From the NCBI GenBank assembly GCA_902772685.1, contig CACYBO010000268.1, positions 1 to 11,236 on the forward strand: a stretch of DNA of 11,236 nt. Reading direction: 5' to 3'. The notes beneath the pieces were generated by a model that was not told the origin of the DNA, ran no database searches, and was given only the letters and a program-made list of their open reading frames with translations. Below, in pieces: positions 1 through 5,549 of this stretch. The position numbers and the translations under genes are program-made. Numbering within the stretch: position 1 is the first letter of the stretch; each line of letters starts with the position of its first letter. The stretch is from an uncultured Eubacteriales bacterium. GTDB lineage: Bacteria > Bacillota > Clostridia > Peptostreptococcales > Anaerovoracaceae.

Positions 1-85
1 CTTTAACGGCCCTTTTTTACGAAGACTGGGCGACTTCGGCTCGCTTATCCAGTTTCCACACCCCCGTCGAAACCAGTGCATCCCC
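1..85 (-). ncRNA. ssrA: tmRNA (ssrA), 5' part only
   Basis: On the minus strand, starting near base 85, the sequence reads GGGGATGCACTGG followed by TTTCGACGGGGG. This is the conserved 5' acceptor-stem and D-loop region of transfer-messenger RNA. Next come a segment able to form the first helices and pseudoknot, and a GGCCGTTAAAG stretch that in known tmRNAs lies just before the resume codon. The window ends there, so the tag-peptide reading frame, the later pseudoknots and the tRNA-like 3' half are not visible. tmRNA with SmpB frees ribosomes stalled on broken mRNAs and tags the product for proteolysis. Its position close downstream of smpB agrees with the call. The exact 5' end, normally made by RNase P, is set by the GGGG and could be off by a base or two. 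Confidence 0.93.
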
Positions 86-104
86 ATGTATTCAAATGTT
101 GACA

Positions 105-110
105 GTTATA
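105..110 (-). promoter_or_regulatory. possible -10 element for ssrA
   Basis: TATAAC on the minus strand would start transcription near base 98, about 13 bases ahead of the mature tmRNA end. That fits a primary transcript trimmed by RNase P. It overlaps the stop codon of the upstream 108-residue gene. No good -35 stands at the right distance (CTCTGT), so the call is weak and ssrA may also be read through from the upstream genes. Confidence 0.25.
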
Positions 111-432
111 ATCTTTCCTCCGCTCTGACAGAGGCTTTCTCCTCATACTCCTCTTTTACAGCCTTGATTTCATCTTCGAGATCATCTATCCCGTCTCTGA
201 GTTCCTGCATCTTATCACAGAACTCAACGAGTGCGCTGTCGGTGAGCTGTCCATCCTGATACTGTTTGAATACATATTCCGCCAGTTTTCTCTTGGTGGA
301 GGTGTACTCTGTCTTCAGCTCGTTCTGCTCACCCTTGAGTCTGTTGATCTCTCTCATTTCCTCAGCCTTGCTGGCGGCGTTGGTCGCTGCCGATGTTGCT
401 GCTTTTCCCAATTTGTCAAATAAACTCTGCAT
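106..432 (-). CDS. 108-residue coiled-coil protein of unknown function
   Basis: I do not recognise a named family. The product has an Ala/Ser/Thr-rich N-terminus (about residues 9-22), then a long, highly charged, mostly helical stretch (about 24-100) rich in Glu, Lys, Arg and Leu with heptad-like spacing, typical of a coiled coil. There is no signal peptide, membrane segment or cysteine pair. The N-terminal style (a short MxxLFDKLGKAA start, then helical charge repeats) resembles the helical leader of some clostridial zinc-ribbon proteins, but no zinc ribbon is present here. Its ATG overlaps the smpB stop by one base (TAATG), and a strong GAGGAGG lies 5 bases upstream, so translation is probably coupled to smpB. 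It sits between smpB and ssrA. Any link to trans-translation is inferred from position only. Confidence 0.85.
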   Translation of the reverse strand: MQSLFDKLGKAATSAATNAASKAEEMREINRLKGEQNELKTEYTSTKRKLAEYVFKQYQDGQLTDSALVEFCDKMQELRDGIDDLEDEIKAVKEEYEEKASVRAEERL

Positions 433-875
433 TACTTCCTCCTCGCCTGCAGCATCCTTCTGTCCGCATCGCGTTTGGCAATATCATGCCGCTTGTCATA
501 ATTCTTCTTTCCTCGCGCGACAGCTAATTCCACCTTGGCTTTGCCGCGGTCGTTAATATACATCCGAAGCGGCACTAAAGTCAAGCCGTCCTGTGTAAGA
601 TGTCCTGTTATTTTACGGATTTCACGCTTATGAAGCAAAAGCTTTCTGGGCCGTACCGGGTCAACATTGAATCTGTTACCCTGTTCATAGGGACTGATGT
701 TCATTCCAAGTATGAACACCTCACCGTCCCGGATCCTGGCATAACTTTCCTTGATGCTGACTTTGCCCTGACGGACGGATTTGATCTCTGTACCTGTCAG
801 TTCAATCCCGGCTTCATATGTTTCATCGATGAAATAATCGTGACGCGCTTTTTTGTTATTTGCTACAAGTTTCAT
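432..875 (-). CDS. smpB: SsrA-binding protein SmpB
   Basis: SmpB binds the tRNA-like domain of tmRNA and delivers it to ribosomes stalled without a stop codon. The 147-residue product has the usual family length. Recognisable parts are the GTEIKSVR strand (about residues 28-35), the [12 protein letters not shown] segment (about 59-70), the [11 protein letters not shown] segment that follows, and a basic C-terminal tail containing [11 protein letters not shown]. The tail occupies the empty mRNA channel in known structures. The ATG lies 2 bases after the lepB stop. No Shine-Dalgarno sequence is visible upstream (the bases before it read GCGATTTTGTAATC), so it is probably translated by ribosomes finishing lepB. 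ssrA follows about 350 bases downstream, after one small gene, as expected for partners. Confidence 0.97.
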   Translation of the reverse strand: MKLVANNKKARHDYFIDETYEAGIELTGTEIKSVRQGKVSIKESYARIRDGEVFILGMNISPYEQGNRFNVDPVRPRKLLLHKREIRKITGHLTQDGLTLVPLRMYINDRGKAKVELAVARGKKNYDKRHDIAKRDADRRMLQARRK

Positions 876-877
876 GA

Positions 878-1471
878 TTACAAAATCGCTATTTCATTAA
901 ACGGAAATAACCTCACAAAGGCCTTACCCACTACCTTGTCTTCCGGCACCATCCCAACATCAGATGATCTGCTGTCCCAGCTCACTGACCGATGGTCCCC
1001 CATTGCGAAAATCTCATCGTCACCAACTACGAATTCCTGACCGTTCGGATAGTTCCTCATATACGGATCTTCGTTGTATATGTAATCTTCATCGAGCAGT
1101 TTGCCGTTTCTGTAAACCTGATCTTCCTCAAAAGAAATGACATCGCCTTCGACTCCAATGACTCTCTTGATCAGGAGCTTTTTGGAACCATCTTCTTCGT
1201 TTTGAAGATCAGATTTGAAAACAATAATGTCCCCACGTTCAGGATGATCCTTGAATTTGTACGCAAGCTTGTTGACAAAAAGGTAATTATTCTCCTGCAG
1301 TGTATCGAGCATGGAATTCTCTTTAACAATCGTCGGTTTTATGATGGATGTGATGACCAGCACAATTACGACTGCTATAATGACATCCTTGATGAGATCT
1401 TTTATGAAACTGTATTTCTGCGGTTCTTTTTCTTCTGTTTCTCTGATTTCGTTTTTCTGATTGCTGTTCAT
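878..1471 (-). CDS. lepB: signal peptidase I
   Basis: This membrane-anchored serine protease removes signal peptides from secreted proteins. The 197-residue length is typical of the short Gram-positive enzymes with one N-terminal membrane helix. The order is a charged cytoplasmic N-terminus (1-28), a membrane helix (about 29-44), and an extracellular catalytic domain. The nucleophile is Ser53 in the ENSMLDTL box. The general base is Lys102 in [10 protein letters not shown]. The conserved late box is [12 protein letters not shown] (157-168). Two deviations from consensus are visible: Asp56 replaces the usual Pro of SMxPTL, and His160 replaces the usual Asn of GDNR. Both catalytic residues are intact. 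The gene starts 8 bases after the pseudouridine synthase stop, with a modest AAAGGA site inside the end of that gene, and is followed by smpB after 2 bases. Confidence 0.95.
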   Translation of the reverse strand: MNSNQKNEIRETEEKEPQKYSFIKDLIKDVIIAVVIVLVITSIIKPTIVKENSMLDTLQENNYLFVNKLAYKFKDHPERGDIIVFKSDLQNEEDGSKKLLIKRVIGVEGDVISFEEDQVYRNGKLLDEDYIYNEDPYMRNYPNGQEFVVGDDEIFAMGDHRSVSWDSRSSDVGMVPEDKVVGKAFVRLFPFNEIAIL

Positions 1472-1479
1472 CTATTCGG

Positions 1480-2460
1480 CTATCCTTTTAGTTCCTTCCA
1501 AACTCTTTCAAATTCCGCCGGAAGCTGCGCTGTTACTTCTTTGTTCTTCAGACCTGTTAGTTCTGTGAACTGTTCCGGGATGTCCCCGAAGGTCAGCCTG
1601 CCGGCGTGGAGCAGCTGTGTGGTCACGCCATGTTTTCTCATGATATCGTTTGCTCTGCGTCCCGCGGACGATGTTCCGTACTTGGAATCCCCCGCGAGAG
1701 GAAAGCCTTTGCCCGACAGATGCACTCTGATCTGATGAGTACGGCCTGTTACGAGTTCCACCTCAACGAGAGAGAATTTCCCGTCTTTGCTGTGTTCAAG
1801 AGGCCGCACAACTGATAATGCATTCTGCCCCGCATCTGAAATTCGGACTCTGTTTTTTGACTCTTCTTTTTTGAGTCTGTCATCTATGATCAGTTCATCC
1901 GTAAAACGGCCCGCAACTATGGTCAGATAATACTTTGACACATATTCTCTCTCCCGGATCAGTCTGGTGAGCTGCCTGAGAGCCTCCGCCGTCTTGCCGA
2001 ACATGACCAGTCCGGTCGTATTCCTGTCGAGCCTGTTCACAGGTGATGGCGTGAATGTCTTCTCATCAGCCGGGTCATACTCCCCCTTGTTCTGCAGATA
2101 TCCGCACACCTGATTCATGAGAGTGTTTTTCTTTTCATGCGAATCTCCGTGTGTCAGCAATCCCCAGGGTTTCACGACGATGAGAACATTCCCGTCCTCA
2201 TACGCAATTGTAAACTGGCGTTTTGCCTTGTGTCTTTCAGGTTCCTTAGTGAGCTCCCTCAGCCTGTCTTCCCCAATATAAAAACTGAGCACATCGCCTT
2301 CATTCAGAACAGTGTCCTCTTTCGCCCGTTTGCCGTTGAGTTTGAGGTCTTTGCGTATTATCTTGTAAACAGCTGACAGAGGAGCCCTTTTCAGATACTT
2401 TCTGAGGAATCTGTCCAGCCTCTGACCTGCGTCATTGGAACCGATTTCGACTTTGACCAT
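1480..2460 (-). CDS. RluA-family pseudouridine synthase (RluC/RluD-like)
   Basis: The enzyme converts uridines in RNA, probably 23S rRNA, to pseudouridine. The 326-residue product has an N-terminal S4-type RNA-binding domain (about residues 10-65, with LDRFLRKYL and a KLNGKRAKEDTVLNEGD turn). The RluA catalytic domain follows. The catalytic aspartate is Asp145 in NRLDRNTTGLV, KPWGLLTH lies at 97-104, and GRTHQIRVHL is a later conserved segment. The usual HRLDxxTSG is NRLDRNTTG here, a subtype difference rather than a defect. It is the first gene of the leftward unit and has a good promoter. The strong AGGAGGGG (2477-2484) lies 16 bases before the ATG, unusually far. The frame holds a TAG shortly upstream and no earlier ATG, GTG or TTG, so this start stands. 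The exact modified site cannot be read from sequence. Confidence 0.93.
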   Translation of the reverse strand: MVKVEIGSNDAGQRLDRFLRKYLKRAPLSAVYKIIRKDLKLNGKRAKEDTVLNEGDVLSFYIGEDRLRELTKEPERHKAKRQFTIAYEDGNVLIVVKPWGLLTHGDSHEKKNTLMNQVCGYLQNKGEYDPADEKTFTPSPVNRLDRNTTGLVMFGKTAEALRQLTRLIREREYVSKYYLTIVAGRFTDELIIDDRLKKEESKNRVRISDAGQNALSVVRPLEHSKDGKFSLVEVELVTGRTHQIRVHLSGKGFPLAGDSKYGTSSAGRRANDIMRKHGVTTQLLHAGRLTFGDIPEQFTELTGLKNKEVTAQLPAEFERVWKELKG

Positions 2461-2491
2461 TATCCGTTTCTGCTACCCCTCCTGCCGCATC

Positions 2492-2520
2492 ATTATACAT
2501 AAAAATGCGCGCTATTACAA
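2492..2520 (-). promoter_or_regulatory. leftward promoter for the rluA-like/lepB/smpB unit
   Basis: On the minus strand there is a -35 TTGTAA (2515-2520), a 17-base spacer and a perfect -10 TATAAT (2492-2497). Transcription would start near 2485, giving a leader of about 25 bases that begins almost at the AGGAGGGG ribosome binding site. The -35 lies inside the first copy of the 20-base direct repeat. Confidence 0.75.
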
Positions 2521-2553
2521 GTTGAACAGCACATATTACAAGTTGAACAGCAC
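2513..2553. repeat. 20-base direct repeat, two copies 21 bases apart
   Basis: TATTACAAGTTGAACAGCAC occurs at 2513-2532 and again at 2534-2553, identical, with one base between. The 21-base period is two helical turns, so both copies face the same side of the DNA. Each copy contains TTACAA (read as TTGTAA on the minus strand) and TTGAAC on the plus strand. Copy 1 supplies the -35 of the leftward promoter and copy 2 the -35 of the rightward promoter. It may be a duplicated promoter block or a two-site operator. Confidence 0.9.
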
Positions 2554-2571
2554 TATATTTTGTGGTATTGT
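2543..2571 (+). promoter_or_regulatory. rightward promoter for the small membrane protein and fba
   Basis: A -35 TTGAAC (2543-2548), a 17-base spacer and a -10 TATTGT (2566-2571) with an upstream TGG (2563-2565) make an extended -10 promoter. Transcription would begin near 2578, right at the GGAGG ribosome binding site. An interrupted inverted repeat ATTGTGTA (2567-2574) / TACACAAT (2591-2598) flanks the start point and could be an operator. Confidence 0.65.
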
Positions 2572-2596
2572 GTACACGGAGGAAAATGTTTACACA

Positions 2597-2839
2597 ATGA
2601 GAGACTTTTTTTACAAGAAAAACGATATTATTATCGTATTGATCATACTGATTGTTGCCGGTTTCCTTATCTACAACAGAATCGGAGTCATAATGGACTA
2701 TCCGGCTAAACTTGCGGAACAGCAGGCAAATGCACAGACAGAACAGCAGATAGAAACAACCGAGGCAACCGAGGCAGCTGATGAGACGGAAGCAGCAAAG
2801 GCAGCAGAAGACACAGATAATTCTAAATCAGACGAATAA
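2597..2839 (+). CDS. small single-helix membrane protein with acidic tail
   Basis: I do not recognise a characterised family. The 80-residue product has a short basic N-terminus (MRDFFYKKND), one hydrophobic helix (about residues 11-27, Ile/Leu/Val rich), a short NRIGVIMDYPAKLAEQQ linker, and a low-complexity tail of Glu, Ala and Thr (about 47-80) with repeated TEA/EAA motifs. By the positive-inside rule the N-terminus is inside and the acidic tail outside. The frame is open upstream to 2435, but the promoter and GGAGG (2578-2582) favour the ATG at 2597, in spite of a long 14-base spacing. Another ATG in a different frame at 2586 opens a four-codon frame whose TGA overlaps this start, so coupled translation is possible. 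The fba gene follows after 18 bases, so the two are probably co-transcribed. Confidence 0.75.
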   Translation: MRDFFYKKNDIIIVLIILIVAGFLIYNRIGVIMDYPAKLAEQQANAQTEQQIETTEATEAADETEAAKAAEDTDNSKSDE

Positions 2840-2845
2840 AAACAA

Positions 2846-2850
2846 GGAGG
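2846..2850 (+). promoter_or_regulatory. ribosome binding site of fba
   Basis: AAGGAGG ends 7 bases before the ATG at 2858. The optimal strength and spacing support that ATG as the start and fit high expression of a glycolytic enzyme. Confidence 0.85.
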
Positions 2851-2857
2851 CATTGAT

Positions 2858-3826
2858 ATGGCTTTAGTTACAACTACTGAAATGTTCAAGAAGGCTTATG
2901 ACGGGGGATATGCCGTTGGTGCGTTCAATGTTAACAACATGGAAATCGTACAGGGCATAACGGAAGCAGCAGGCGAGCTTAACAGCCCGGTTATCCTGCA
3001 GGTTTCAAAAGGTGCCCGCAAGTATGCGAACCACACATATCTTGTTAAACTGGTCGAAGCGGCCGTTAAGGAAAACCCGGACATTCCGATGGCTCTTCAC
3101 CTTGACCATGGGGACAGTTTTGAAACATGCAAATCCTGCATCGATGGAGGGTTTACTTCCGTCATGATCGATTGTTCATCAATGCCTTTTGAAGATAATG
3201 TCAGGATTACTAAACAGGTCGTTGATTACGCACATGACCGCGGCGTAGTCGTCGAGGCTGAGCTTGGTACTCTGGCGGGAGTCGAAGACGAAGTGAGTGT
3301 TGAAGCAGGCAGCGAAAGCTATACTCACCCTGATGAAGTCGAGGAATTTGTAACAAGAACAGGCTGTGACTCTCTGGCAATTGCTATCGGAACATCACAT
3401 GGTGCATATAAGTTCAAGGCTTCACAGTGCACCCGAAATGAAGAAGGCATCCTGGTACCGCCTCCACTTCGTTTCGATGTTCTCGAAGAGTGCATCAGAA
3501 GAATCCCGGGATTCCCTATTGTACTCCATGGCTCATCATCAGTTCCTCAGGAATTTGTGAAAATTGTTAACCAGTACGGAGGAAACATGCCTGATGCTAT
3601 CGGCATTCCGGAAGACGAGCTCCGCCACGCTGCTGAACTGGCTGTTTGCAAAATCAACATCGATTCAGATATCAGACTTGCGATGACAGCCACGATTCGT
3701 AAGTACATGGCCGAACATCCTGACCACTTTGATCCCCGTCAGTACCTGAAACCTGCCCGCCAGGCAGTTAAGGACATGGTGGCCCACAAGATCAAGAACG
3801 TACTCGGATCCGTCGACAAAGCGTAA
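2858..3826 (+). CDS. fba: class II fructose-bisphosphate aldolase
   Basis: This zinc enzyme of glycolysis and gluconeogenesis reversibly cleaves fructose 1,6-bisphosphate to dihydroxyacetone phosphate and glyceraldehyde 3-phosphate in the cytoplasm. The 322-residue product is full length. The N-terminal GAFNVNNMEIVQG segment (21-33) is typical. HLDHGD (81-86) carries the catalytic Asp83 and zinc ligand His84. VEAELGTLAG (132-141) supplies the conserved glutamates. GTSHGAYK (178-185) supplies zinc ligand His181, and LHGSSSVP (223-230) supplies His224. The motifs match the bacterial class IIB aldolase group rather than a tagatose or other ketose-bisphosphate specialist, although substrate choice within the family is not certain from motifs. 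It is preceded by a strong ribosome binding site and follows the small membrane protein gene. It converges on pncB. Confidence 0.95.
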   Translation: MALVTTTEMFKKAYDGGYAVGAFNVNNMEIVQGITEAAGELNSPVILQVSKGARKYANHTYLVKLVEAAVKENPDIPMALHLDHGDSFETCKSCIDGGFTSVMIDCSSMPFEDNVRITKQVVDYAHDRGVVVEAELGTLAGVEDEVSVEAGSESYTHPDEVEEFVTRTGCDSLAIAIGTSHGAYKFKASQCTRNEEGILVPPPLRFDVLEECIRRIPGFPIVLHGSSSVPQEFVKIVNQYGGNMPDAIGIPEDELRHAAELAVCKINIDSDIRLAMTATIRKYMAEHPDHFDPRQYLKPARQAVKDMVAHKIKNVLGSVDKA

Positions 3827-3829
3827 ACA

Positions 3830-3848
3830 CTGCCGCAATCATCGGCAG
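3830..3848 (+). other. small hairpin just after the fba stop
   Basis: CTGCCG (3830-3835) and CGGCAG (3843-3848) form a perfect 6-base stem with a 7-base loop, 3 bases past the fba stop codon. No T-run follows, so it is not a classical terminator. It may protect the mRNA 3' end. Confidence 0.4.
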
Positions 3849-4049
3849 AAATAACGTGATGGACAGTACCCGAAGCGATTTCCGCAGAGGCAGCTGCAAC
3901 CATATGCGAAACAAATAAAGAAAACAGCAAAACCCGAAGATGTTTGAGCCGTCAGGCGAGTTTCTTCGGGTTTCTGTTTTCTATGAATGAGCATTAATGG
4001 CTGCCTGCCTCGAGGACTTAAGTGAGGGTACAGTCTATCACGTTATTTC
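3848..4049. repeat. ~202-base imperfect inverted repeat filling the fba/pncB junction
   Basis: Reading inward from both ends gives nearly the same sequence. The outer arms (3848-3871 and the complement of 4026-4049) match at 22 of 24 positions. The middle parts share AGGCAG and CCAT..ATGC blocks with small gaps. The inner arms (3920-3940 and 3963-3981) match over 19 bases with a 2-base bulge around a 22-base centre. The right end overlaps the last codons of pncB: the shared GAAATAACGTGAT contains its TAA stop. No flanking direct duplication is evident. Either strand of RNA could fold into one long hairpin. It may be a palindromic intergenic repeat, a decayed MITE-like element or an oversized shared terminator. 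Confidence 0.75.
3920..3981. terminator. bidirectional terminator hairpin for fba and pncB
   Basis: GAAAACAG + AAACCCGAAGA (3920-3940, 2-base bulge) pairs with TCTTCGGGTTT + CTGTTTTC (3963-3981). The stem has about 19 base pairs with a GC-rich CCCGAAG core. T-rich bases end the plus-strand stem (CTGTTTTC), and on the minus strand CTTTATTTGTTT follows it. It lies between convergent genes and can serve both transcripts. It is also the core of the larger inverted repeat. Confidence 0.75.
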
Positions 4050-5470
4050 GCGTCGTTGATCATCTTCTTCTTGAGATCCCAAAGCTTATCCGACAGGTCT
4101 ACATAGTAAGTCTGCGGATTCTCGAAACGCTTCATCTCGTCCCACATAAGATCCATCTGCTCAGCACAGTACTTTTTGATTCCCTTGATGTCAGGGCTCT
4201 CGTAAACCTTCCTGCCTCCTTCGAAGATGCGCTCGCGCAGGTTCTTCGCATAGAAGTTGGTAATGGTCTTTTTCTTCCAGGTGGCGTTCGGATCGAAGAT
4301 CACAATGGAATCTCCGGATGGTGCTTCTTCTTCATCCAGTGCGATGATATCCGCCAGCATCCTGTTGGTGTCTTTATCAAAGAGTCTCCAGATTGTCTTG
4401 AACCCTGGGTTTGTAATCTTCTCAACGTTCTCGCTGATCTTGATCTTCGGAATCATCTTCCCCTCTGTTTCCAGGGCTGCCAGTTTATACACGCCGCCGA
4501 ATACAGGTTCGGACTTGGATGTAATCAGCCTCTCGCCAACACCGAAGGAATCGATGCACGCTCCTTCGTCAAGCACATCTCTGATGATGTATTCGTCCAG
4601 GGAGTTTGATATTACTATCTTACAGTCTTCAAATCCCGCCTCATCCAGCATCGCGCGTGCCTTCTTCGTCAGGAATGAAATGTCACCGCTGTCGATTCTG
4701 ATTCCCTTGTTCGGCGGATCCAGCTCCTTGAACACTTTGATCGCAGCCGGTACGCCTGATTTGAGAACGTTGTAAGTGTCGACCAGAAGCGTTGCATTCG
4801 TCGGATAAATCTGCGTGTATGTCTTAAATGCCTCATACTCATTGTCGAACATCTGAACCCAGCTATGAGCCATGGTCCCGAGAGCCGGCGTGCCGAACTC
4901 TTCATCTGCAATCGTGCAGGCTGTTCCTGCGCAGCCGCCGATAAAGGATGCTCTGGCGCCATAGATGGCGGCCGTTGTACTGTGGGATCTTCTTGTTCCG
5001 AATTCCATAATCGGTCTGCCCTTCGCCGCACGTACGATTCTGCTCGCCTTGGTGGCAATCAGGCTCTGATGGTTGACGAGAAGCAGGATCATCGTTTCAA
5101 CAAACTGCGCCTGCATAACAGGGCCTCTCACCGTAATCAGCGGTTCATATGGGAAAATCGGTGTTCCTTCCGGAACTGCCCATACATCGCAAGTGAACTC
5201 AAAATCCTTCAGATACTCCAGGAATTTCTCGCTGAAGATGCCTTTTCCTCTCAGATACTCAATGTCCTCATCTGTGAACTCCAGATTATCAAGGTACTGT
5301 ATCACCTGCTCAAGTCCCGCCATGATTGCATAACCGCCGTCATCCGGGATCTTTCTGAAGAACATATCGAAATAGGCGATATCGTCCTTCATGTCAGCTT
5401 CAAAGTAACCATTTGCCATGGTAATCTCATAGAAGTCTGTGAGCATGGTCAGATTGATTTTTTCTATCAT
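4043..5470 (-). CDS. pncB: nicotinate phosphoribosyltransferase
   Basis: The enzyme makes nicotinate mononucleotide from nicotinate and PRPP, with ATP coupling, in the Preiss-Handler route of NAD salvage. The 475-residue length fits the family. Seen in order: an N-terminal LTMLTDFYEITMANGY segment (7-22) typical of this family, EFGTRRSHS (156-164), GTMAHSWVQ (199-206) with the expected phosphorylatable His202, DTYN (231-234), RIDSGD (258-263) for phosphoribosyl binding, and FGVGERLITS (309-318). A GAGGAG ribosome binding site precedes the ATG. The gene follows uvrA by 79 bases with neither a convincing promoter nor a terminator in the gap, so it may be the last cistron of the repair unit. Its stop codon lies within the end of the large inverted repeat. 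Confidence 0.96.
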   Translation of the reverse strand: MIEKINLTMLTDFYEITMANGYFEADMKDDIAYFDMFFRKIPDDGGYAIMAGLEQVIQYLDNLEFTDEDIEYLRGKGIFSEKFLEYLKDFEFTCDVWAVPEGTPIFPYEPLITVRGPVMQAQFVETMILLLVNHQSLIATKASRIVRAAKGRPIMEFGTRRSHSTTAAIYGARASFIGGCAGTACTIADEEFGTPALGTMAHSWVQMFDNEYEAFKTYTQIYPTNATLLVDTYNVLKSGVPAAIKVFKELDPPNKGIRIDSGDISFLTKKARAMLDEAGFEDCKIVISNSLDEYIIRDVLDEGACIDSFGVGERLITSKSEPVFGGVYKLAALETEGKMIPKIKISENVEKITNPGFKTIWRLFDKDTNRMLADIIALDEEEAPSGDSIVIFDPNATWKKKTITNFYAKNLRERIFEGGRKVYESPDIKGIKKYCAEQMDLMWDEMKRFENPQTYYVDLSDKLWDLKKKMINDAK

Positions 5471-5549
5471 TTTTTTCTCCTCTCGGCCTTCCTGTAATTC
5501 TTCAATTGAGCGTAATTGCCAGTTGTCACATCGGCCAAACTGCCATTTA

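Noticed and set aside
99..112. TTGACA followed by TATAAT on the plus strand
   Set aside because: The two hexamers are separated by only 2 bases, so they cannot act as a -35/-10 pair, and no plus-strand gene follows.
992..1735. 247-residue plus-strand frame opposite lepB and the pseudouridine synthase
   Set aside because: Both opposite genes are clear family members. The antisense frame has biased, uncharacteristic composition and no ribosome binding site or known motif.
2435..2839. 134-residue version of the small membrane protein starting at 2435
   Set aside because: It would run through the divergent promoter region, the direct repeat and the start of the opposite gene. The promoter and ribosome binding site place the start at 2597.
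3739..3930. 63-residue minus-strand frame over the fba end and intergenic region
   Set aside because: It overlaps fba antisense, has no family features and lies in the inverted repeat. It is most likely chance.
5471..5549. Possible promoter or terminator between uvrA and pncB
   Set aside because: There are no well-spaced -35/-10 hexamers and no stable GC-rich stem with a T-run. TGGCA appears twice but as a direct, short repeat.
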